Assembly: GCF_039134705.1 (NCBI RefSeq)
Contig: NZ_CP146256.1
Coordinates: 1,178,001 to 1,242,000, forward strand
From: Kineothrix sp. IPX-CK
GTDB lineage: Bacteria > Bacillota > Clostridia > Lachnospirales > Lachnospiraceae
Length of the DNA: 64,000 bases
Direction of reading: 5' to 3'
Positions 58,238 through 64,000 of this stretch are shown piece after piece; the first letter of the stretch is position 1, and each line of letters starts with the position of its first letter. The notes below the pieces were generated by a model. It saw nothing but the letters and a program-made list of their open reading frames with translations. It ran no database searches and was not told where the DNA came from. Position numbers and translations under genes: made by a program.

Positions 58238-58273
58238 AACGTTACCGATAACGATACCGAAAACGGTACCAAA
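58238..58273 (+). promoter_or_regulatory. Three tandem 12-bp operator units
   Basis: AACGTTACCGAT (58238-58249), AACGATACCGAA (58250-58261) and AACGGTACCAAA (58262-58273) are contiguous units sharing AACG-x-TACC. Each resembles a LacI/CcpA half-palindrome. They lie right after the promoter, where a bound repressor would block transcription. Confidence 0.6.
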
Positions 58274-58307
58274 AAACTTATTCACAAAAAAAGGAGAGGT
58301 ATTGATT

Positions 58308-59729
58308 ATGAAAAAGAAACTGATTAGTGCATTACTTTGTGTAGCGATGGTTTCTTCCATGCTGGTTGGCTGCGGCAGCACTGCAGCAGAAACACCTGCG
58401 GCGACAGAAGAGACGACGGCGCCTGCGGAAGAGACAACGGAACCTGCAGCGGAAGATGCGGCTCCGGCAGAGGAGAGCGCATCGGCAGAAGGCGGAAGCG
58501 TATACTACCTGAACTTCAAGCCCGAGGTCGATGAGCAGTGGCAGGAAATCGCAGCGGCTTACACCTCAGAGACTGGTGTAGAGGTTAAGGTCGTAACTGC
58601 GGCAAGCGGTACATATGAAGAAGTATTGAAATCTGAGATCGCAGGTCAGGATGCACCTACCCTGTTCCAGATTAACGGACCGGTTGGTTACAATAGCTGG
58701 AAGGATTACTGTCTCGATTTATCCAGTTCCGAGCTTTACAGCGCTCTTTCCGATAAGGGCCTTGCAATTAGCGGCGAAGACGGCGGCGTATATGGCGTTC
58801 CTTACACGGTAGAATCTTACGGAATCATTTATAACGACGCGATTATGCAGGCATATTTCGCGCTGGACGGAGCAAAAGCAGCAAGCGTTGACGAAATCAA
58901 TTCCTTCGACAAGCTGAAGGAAGTTGTAGAAGATATGACAGCGAAGAAAGCGGACCTGGGTATTGAAGGCGTATTCGCTTCCACCTCTCTTCTTCCCGGT
59001 GAAGACTGGAGATGGCAGACACACCTTGCAAACATTCCGGTTTACTATGAATACAAAGATAACAAGGTAAGTGACATGGCAGCTATCGAATTCACATATT
59101 CCCATAACTACAAGAACATTTTCGATTTATACATCAACAACTCCACCGTTGTACCCGGACTTCTTGGAAGCAAGGCAGTTACGGATTCTATGGCTGAGTT
59201 CGCTCTCGGACAGTGCGCTATGGTTCAGAACGGCAACTGGGCGTGGGGACAGATTTCTACAGTAGAAGGCAATACGGTAAAGGAAGAGGATGTTAAATTC
59301 ATGCCTATCTACACCGGCGTTCCCGGCGAAGAGAATCAGGGACTCTGCACCGGCACAGAGAACTTCTGGTGTGTTAACAGTCAGGCTTCAGAAGCAGATC
59401 AGAAAGCGACTTTAGATTTTGTTAACTGGATGATTTCTTCAGATGCAGGCAAGGACTATATGGTTAATTCGTTAGGAAACTCCGCACCGTTCACTACCTT
59501 CGGCGATGATGAAAAACCGACCGATCCTCTTGCAAAAGAGATGTATCGTTATATGGAAAACGGAAAGACCAGCGTAACATGGAACTTTACAACCTTCCCC
59601 AGCCAGGCATTCAAGGATGATTTCGGCGCAGCTCTTCTCGAGTACTGCAACAAAAATATGACATGGGATGAAGTAAAAGACCTGGTAGTTACGAGATGGG
59701 CAGAGGAGAAATCCGCAACGGCACAGTAA
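58308..59729 (+). CDS. Carbohydrate ABC transporter substrate-binding lipoprotein
   Basis: 473 aa. ATG 58308 is chosen because AAGGAGAGG (58291-58299) precedes it; the frame extends upstream to 58161 through the operator. Lipobox LVGC, Cys22, then a 35-residue Ala/Glu/Thr/Pro linker. SBP_bac_1 fold (YYLNFKPEVDEQWQEIAAAY, GVPYTVESYGIIYND). The neighbouring malQ suggests maltodextrins or other alpha-glucosides. Confidence 0.93.
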   Translation: MKKKLISALLCVAMVSSMLVGCGSTAAETPAATEETTAPAEETTEPAAEDAAPAEESASAEGGSVYYLNFKPEVDEQWQEIAAAYTSETGVEVKVVTAASGTYEEVLKSEIAGQDAPTLFQINGPVGYNSWKDYCLDLSSSELYSALSDKGLAISGEDGGVYGVPYTVESYGIIYNDAIMQAYFALDGAKAASVDEINSFDKLKEVVEDMTAKKADLGIEGVFASTSLLPGEDWRWQTHLANIPVYYEYKDNKVSDMAAIEFTYSHNYKNIFDLYINNSTVVPGLLGSKAVTDSMAEFALGQCAMVQNGNWAWGQISTVEGNTVKEEDVKFMPIYTGVPGEENQGLCTGTENFWCVNSQASEADQKATLDFVNWMISSDAGKDYMVNSLGNSAPFTTFGDDEKPTDPLAKEMYRYMENGKTSVTWNFTTFPSQAFKDDFGAALLEYCNKNMTWDEVKDLVVTRWAEEKSATAQ

Positions 59730-59837
59730 TTCCTGTTACGGAAAAAGGATTTGATAAATATTTCGATTCAGAGTAGTATATAGACATAAGATTAATATTT
59801 TAATGAATATTTGTTTATCAGCAAGTTGAGTAAAGAG

Positions 59838-59869
59838 ACACTTCGCAGCCTCGGCTGCGGAGTGTTTTT
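59838..59869 (+). terminator. Hairpin between binding protein and permease genes
   Basis: ACACT-TCGCAG pairs with CTGCGG-AGTGT around a small loop (59838-59865), followed by TTTTTC. It acts as a partial terminator that would raise binding-protein output over permeases. Confidence 0.75.
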
Positions 59870-59896
59870 CGAAATTTGCGAAGAGGAGGACGGACT

Positions 59897-60742
59897 ATGG
59901 AAAAGACATTAAAAAAATATTTTTTGATATTTACCCTTCCTACGGTAATAGCCTTCGCGTTTGCTTTTATTATTCCCTTTGTGCAGGGGGTGTATTTATC
60001 TTTTTGTAAATTCACCACGGTAAGCAATGCGAAATGGGTAGGGTTTGATAATTACAAAACGGCCTTCTCCGGCGGGCAGGGATTTACAAGCGCTTTGGGC
60101 TTCACAGTGTCATTTACGGTAATCAGCGTATTGACGATCAATTTATTTGCATTTGCGATTGCGCTATTACTTACGAGAAAAATCAAAGGAACGAATATAT
60201 TCAGAACTGTATTTTTTATGCCGAACTTAATCGGCGGTATTGTGCTTGGCTATACATGGCAGCAGATGATTAATGCTATTTTATATAAATATGAAACGAC
60301 GATCGTATCCAATGCGACCTACGGTTTTTGGGGCTTAGTGCTCCTTATGAATTGGCAGATGATAGGCTATATGATGATCATCTACATCGCCGGCCTTCAA
60401 AATGTGCCGGGAGATTTGATAGAAGCAGCGAAGATTGACGGAGCGACGCCATGGCAGACCTTGATCAAGGTCAAAATCCCGATGGTAATGTCCTCCGTTA
60501 CGATTTGTTTGTTCTTAACGCTGTCAAACAGCTTTAAGCTGTTCGATCAGAACAAGGCGCTTACTGACGGCGCGCCGATGAAAAAGACACAGATGCTTGC
60601 GCTGAACATTTACGAGACCTTCTATGGAAGGACCGGATATGAGGGTGTTGGTCAGGCGAAGGCAGTAGTATTTTTTATCATAGTAGCGCTCATTGCGTTA
60701 GTGCAGTTATCGTTTACGAGAAGTAAGGAGGTAGAGCATTGA
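59897..60742 (+). CDS. Carbohydrate ABC transporter permease (MalF/UgpA type)
   Basis: 281 aa. ATG 59897 follows GAGGAGG (59883-59889) by 7 nt. Six helices; EAA loop EAAKIDGATPWQTLIKVKIPMV. It is translationally coupled to the next gene by a 1-nt overlap. Confidence 0.93.
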   Translation: MEKTLKKYFLIFTLPTVIAFAFAFIIPFVQGVYLSFCKFTTVSNAKWVGFDNYKTAFSGGQGFTSALGFTVSFTVISVLTINLFAFAIALLLTRKIKGTNIFRTVFFMPNLIGGIVLGYTWQQMINAILYKYETTIVSNATYGFWGLVLLMNWQMIGYMMIIYIAGLQNVPGDLIEAAKIDGATPWQTLIKVKIPMVMSSVTICLFLTLSNSFKLFDQNKALTDGAPMKKTQMLALNIYETFYGRTGYEGVGQAKAVVFFIIVALIALVQLSFTRSKEVEH

Positions 60743-61587
60743 TGACATCGGCAAAAAGCAGATTTTCCAATAAAATATTTTTTGTGTTGTTAAGTGTTTT
60801 GACAGTCGCGATACTTTATCCGCTGCTGTTTATTTTAAATAACTCCTTTAAAGGGAAATTTTTCATCAGTAAGGACCCTTTTTCCCTTCCCGATTCGGAG
60901 ACTTTTGTAGGGCTTACAAACTATGTGAACGGTTTGATCAAGACGGGACTTTTCAAGGCCATCGGCTGGTCGTTTTTCATTACGATCATTTCCGTCGGAC
61001 TGATCATACTGTTCACCTCCATGACTGCATATTACATTACGAGGGTAAAGTCCAGGTATTCCACGATTCTGTATTATATGTTCGTGTTTTCCATGATCGT
61101 ACCCTTCCAAATGGTCATGTTTACGATGACCAGCCTTGCGGATAAGTTTCATTTAAGAAACCCTCTGGGAATGTGCTTATTGTATCTTGGTTTCGGGGCG
61201 GGCTTGTCCGTATTCATGTTTGCGGGCTTTGTGAAATCCATTCCGTTAGAAATAGAAGAAGCGGCCATGATCGACGGCTGCAATCCGTTACAGACTTTTT
61301 TTGGAGTGGTATTTCCGATACTCAAGCCTACGGCGATCACGGTAGCCATTTTAAATGCGATGTGGATATGGAACGACTTCCTTCTGCCCTATTTGGTAAT
61401 CGGTATCAGTACGCAGTATAAGACGATTCCGGTTGTAGTACAGATGCTCGTGGGCTCTAACGGGAATAAGGATATGGGAGCGCTCATGGCGATGCTGGTA
61501 TTGTCGATTATTCCCATCGTTATATTCTATCTGACATGTCAGAAATACATTATCGAAGGCGTTGTAGCCGGAGCGGTGAAGGGTTAA
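60742..61587 (+). CDS. Carbohydrate ABC transporter permease (MalG/UgpE type)
   Basis: 281 aa. ATG 60742 is used (AAGGAGG at 60725). Six helices; EAA loop EAAMIDGCNPLQTFFGVVFPIL, with Cys in place of the usual Ala. C-terminal KYIIEGVVAGAVKG. It lies 11 nt upstream of malQ in the same operon. Confidence 0.93.
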   Translation: MTSAKSRFSNKIFFVLLSVLTVAILYPLLFILNNSFKGKFFISKDPFSLPDSETFVGLTNYVNGLIKTGLFKAIGWSFFITIISVGLIILFTSMTAYYITRVKSRYSTILYYMFVFSMIVPFQMVMFTMTSLADKFHLRNPLGMCLLYLGFGAGLSVFMFAGFVKSIPLEIEEAAMIDGCNPLQTFFGVVFPILKPTAITVAILNAMWIWNDFLLPYLVIGISTQYKTIPVVVQMLVGSNGNKDMGALMAMLVLSIIPIVIFYLTCQKYIIEGVVAGAVKG

Positions 61588-61598
61588 TGGGAGGAACT

Positions 61599-63074
61599 AT
61601 GAGAAAAGGCGGCATTTTATTACCGGTATCGAGCATTCCGTCTAAGTACGGCATCGGTACGTTTTCCAGGCAGGCGTATGAGTTTGTCGATTTTTTGGAA
61701 AAGGCAGGGCAGAGATATTGGCAGATACTTCCTCTCGGTCCTACAGGGTACGGAGATTCTCCGTATCAATCCTTTTCCACTTTTGCAGGGAATCCGTATT
61801 ATATAGATCTGGAGGCTCTCGTTAAGGAGGGATGGATTACCGAAGAGGACTGTAATGCATGCGATTTCGGAAGCGATGACATGTATGTGGATTATGAAAA
61901 AATCTACCTGTCGCGGTCGAAAATATTGAAAAAGGCATATAAGAAAAGCAAGATAGCTAAGAATGAGAAATTTCAGGAATTCAAGAAGGAGAATGCACAC
62001 TGGCTCTTCGACTATGCACTTTATATGGCGGTAAAAAATTCCTTCAAGGGCGTAAGCTGGATAGAATGGGATGAGGATATCAAGCTGCGCAAGGCTTCCG
62101 CTATGAAGGCTTATGAGGAGAAATACGCGGAGGAAGTGGAATTCTATGAATTTCAGCAATTCCTTTTCGCGAAGCAGTGGTTTGCATTGAAGGAATATGC
62201 CAATAAGAAAAATATAAGTATTGTAGGAGATATTCCTATCTATGTAGCTTTTGACAGTGCGGATACATGGGCTAACCCGGAACTGTTTCAGTTGGATGGC
62301 ACTTGTACTCCTATCGGGGTGGCAGGCTGTCCGCCGGACGCTTTTTCCGCTACCGGTCAATTGTGGGGAAACCCTCTCTATGAATGGAAATACCACCAAA
62401 AAACAGACTATGAATGGTGGATGCGCCGAATCACCTATTGTTATGTGCTTTATGATGTAGTAAGGATTGACCATTTCAGGGGATTCGACGAATATTATGC
62501 CATTCCCTACGGCGATCCGACCGCAGAGTTCGGAGAGTGGAAGAAGGGGCCGGGCTACGACATTTTCAAGGTCATGAAAGCTAAGCTTGGCAACAAATCG
62601 GTGATTGCAGAGGATCTGGGCTTCCTTACGCCAAGTGTCATCAAGCTGGTAAATAAGACCGGCTATCCGGGGATGAAGATTTTACAGTTTGCCTTCGATT
62701 CGAGAGAGGAAAGCGACTATCTTCCTCATAACTACACGAACAATTCCGTAGTCTATACGGGAACTCACGATAACGATACGACAGTAGGCTGGTATACCAC
62801 CTTTAACAGAAGAGATAAGAACTTTGCCAAGCGATATTTAAACATAAAGACGAAAAAGGATATTCATTGGGATTTTATCCGCGCCGCGTTAGCCAGCGTT
62901 GCGGACACGGCGATCATTCCGGTTCAGGATTATCTTGGCCTTGGCTCGGAGGCGAGAATCAATACGCCCTCCACCTTGGGGGATAATTGGAAATGGCGGC
63001 TGCTTCCGGGTCAGCTTGACGATGAGCTGGCGGAAAGAATCCGGAAGATAACAAAGCTATACGGAAGAATTTAA
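61599..63074 (+). CDS. malQ: 4-alpha-glucanotransferase (amylomaltase, GH77)
   Basis: 491 aa. ATG 61599 follows GGGAGG (61589-61594); the frame is open upstream inside the permease gene. Typical start RKGGILLPVSSIPSKYGIGT. Catalytic residues: nucleophile Asp291 in RIDHFRGF, acid/base Glu338 in VIAEDLG, and Asp391 in THDNDT. The C-terminal NTPSTLGDNWKWRL closes the GH77 pattern. It transfers maltodextrin segments inside the cell, making chains that glycogen phosphorylase (29597) can shorten. It is last in the third sugar ABC operon. Confidence 0.96.
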   Translation: MRKGGILLPVSSIPSKYGIGTFSRQAYEFVDFLEKAGQRYWQILPLGPTGYGDSPYQSFSTFAGNPYYIDLEALVKEGWITEEDCNACDFGSDDMYVDYEKIYLSRSKILKKAYKKSKIAKNEKFQEFKKENAHWLFDYALYMAVKNSFKGVSWIEWDEDIKLRKASAMKAYEEKYAEEVEFYEFQQFLFAKQWFALKEYANKKNISIVGDIPIYVAFDSADTWANPELFQLDGTCTPIGVAGCPPDAFSATGQLWGNPLYEWKYHQKTDYEWWMRRITYCYVLYDVVRIDHFRGFDEYYAIPYGDPTAEFGEWKKGPGYDIFKVMKAKLGNKSVIAEDLGFLTPSVIKLVNKTGYPGMKILQFAFDSREESDYLPHNYTNNSVVYTGTHDNDTTVGWYTTFNRRDKNFAKRYLNIKTKKDIHWDFIRAALASVADTAIIPVQDYLGLGSEARINTPSTLGDNWKWRLLPGQLDDELAERIRKITKLYGRI

Positions 63075-63111
63075 ATGACGGGGATATAGGAAAAATATGG
63101 AGGGATGTATC

Positions 63112-64000
63112 ATGCCTGAAATTACTATTAAGGATATTGCAAAGCAGTGCGGAGTAGGCATCAGTACGGTTTCCAGAGCTATCAATAATCATCCGGACAT
63201 TAATCCCGAGACGAAGAACATGATTATGGATGTGATAAAGGCTACGGGTTTTGTTCCGAATAACAGCGCGAGGAATTTGAAAAGAATCGATGCAAAAAGC
63301 ATTGCGGTGCTCGTAAAGGGTATTACGAATCCGCTTTTTTCCGATATGATCAAGGTAATTGAAGAAGAGACGCAGAAGAAAAAGTATTCTCTCGTACTTA
63401 AGCATGTAGAGTATTACGAGGACGAGGTGGATGTTGCCTTAGAGCTGGTGAAGGAAAAAAGGCTTCGTGGAATCATTTTCCTGGGAGGCTATTTCTTCCA
63501 TTCGCAGGAGAAGATCGAGAACCTTACGGTACCTTACATATTCAGTACTATAGGAACTGCTGTGCCGGAGAATATCAGCAGAGTGTTATATTCCAGCATA
63601 GCGGTGGACGATAGAAAGGAAAGCTATGTCATGACCGCTCATCTTATCGGTCTTGGACATCGGAATGTAGCGATTCTGTCGGCAGAGTCCGAAATTAACA
63701 GTATCGGACAGCTTCGGTTGGAGGGGTACAGGGATGCTCTTTCGGAGGCAGGCATCGCCTTCAATGAGAAACTTGTGCGCCGGGTGGAGGATGACATCGA
63801 GCATTATTCCATGGAAAACGGATATATTACGGCGAAAAAGCTCATCGAATCCGGTGAAAAATTTACCGCAATATTCGCCACCGCGGATATGCTGGCGGTG
63901 GGAGCATGCAGGGCTCTTTTGGAAGCGGGCATGAGAATCCCGGAAGATGTCTCCGTCGCAGGATATGACGGCATAGACGTAGGGAAATATTATAATCCGG
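63112..64000 (+). CDS. LacI family transcriptional regulator (cut by window end)
   Basis: At least 296 residues; no stop before 64000. The N-terminal HTH and hinge are complete (ITIKDIAKQCGVGISTVSRA, then INNHPDINPETKNMI). The effector domain begins SIAVLVKGITNPLF and reaches VAGYDGIDVGKYYNP, so only about 40 residues are missing. It lies 37 nt after malQ, with GGAGGG in front. It is a likely repressor of the operon at 58308 through the tandem operator units. Confidence 0.92.
   Translation, partial: MPEITIKDIAKQCGVGISTVSRAINNHPDINPETKNMIMDVIKATGFVPNNSARNLKRIDAKSIAVLVKGITNPLFSDMIKVIEEETQKKKYSLVLKHVEYYEDEVDVALELVKEKRLRGIIFLGGYFFHSQEKIENLTVPYIFSTIGTAVPENISRVLYSSIAVDDRKESYVMTAHLIGLGHRNVAILSAESEINSIGQLRLEGYRDALSEAGIAFNEKLVRRVEDDIEHYSMENGYITAKKLIESGEKFTAIFATADMLAVGACRALLEAGMRIPEDVSVAGYDGIDVGKYYNP

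Noticed and set aside
58161..58307. 49-residue N-terminal extension of the third sugar-binding lipoprotein
   Set aside because: It would be translated from the promoter and operator region and would bury the lipoprotein signal; ATG 58308 has a strong ribosome site.

Overview
The window reads as a chromosomal segment of an anaerobic, spore-forming Firmicute, most likely a member of the Lachnospiraceae. The basis is the strong AGGAGG ribosome-binding sites, the lipoprotein binding proteins with Glu/Ala/Thr-rich linkers, a PPi-type phosphofructokinase, spore photoproduct lyase and a BclA-like collagen protein. The family-level placement is inference, because no rRNA or marker gene is present.

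Layout. (1) 1-3.1 kb: a polar amino acid ABC importer operon followed by a cytidylate-kinase-like gene. (2) 3.1-7.6 kb: a scarred region with an IS1182-like transposase relic, a CPBP protease, a flavodoxin-like protein, tRNA-Leu(UAG), a Fic protein, the 3' remnant of a group II intron and a GNAT acetyltransferase. (3) 7.6-16.7 kb: an orphan CsoR-type promoter whose gene is missing, then a complete kdp potassium-ATPase locus (two small membrane ORFs, kdpA, B, C, D, E) and an AtpI-like membrane protein. A shared TCTTAATG motif recurs in the intergenic regions here. (4) 16.7-22.3 kb: two very small minus-strand genes (one resembling a holin-like toxin), a minus-strand run of cupin, hydrolase and splB, then PPi-phosphofructokinase and an AraC regulator. 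(5) 22.5-31.9 kb: two GH94 phosphorylases, a LacI regulator and glycogen phosphorylase. This is a cytoplasmic phosphorolysis module that would yield glucose 1-phosphate. (6) 32-37.4 kb: an XRE regulator, a LytTR regulator lacking the usual phospho-acceptor Asp, a giant collagen-like spore-surface protein and an ArsR-type regulator. (7) 37.8-64 kb: three carbohydrate ABC importers (each a lipoprotein plus two permeases, with no ATPase gene), interleaved with GH2, GH43, GH30, MalQ, an acyltransferase, an ABC-F protein, a decayed chemoreceptor, an orphan LplA-like binding protein next to a YesM/YesN two-component pair, and a LacI regulator cut by the window end.

How it fits together. Most of the right two thirds is a sugar-foraging region. 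Imported oligosaccharides would be cut inside the cell by phosphorylases and by signal-less glycosidases (GH2, GH30), with alpha-glucans handled by MalQ and glycogen phosphorylase. LacI-type palindromes stand before several of these genes, and two nearly duplicate promoter-operators precede GH30 and its adjacent importer. The three importers lack ATPases and probably share an MsmX/UgpC-type ATPase encoded elsewhere.

The least explained items are a structured interspersed repeat (near 21.23 and 37.43 kb), a shared 24-nt leader before two unrelated genes, the 52-aa and 28-aa small genes, a three-unit tandem operator at 58.24 kb, and the Asp-to-Asn receiver. No CRISPR array, rRNA operon or intact mobile element was seen.
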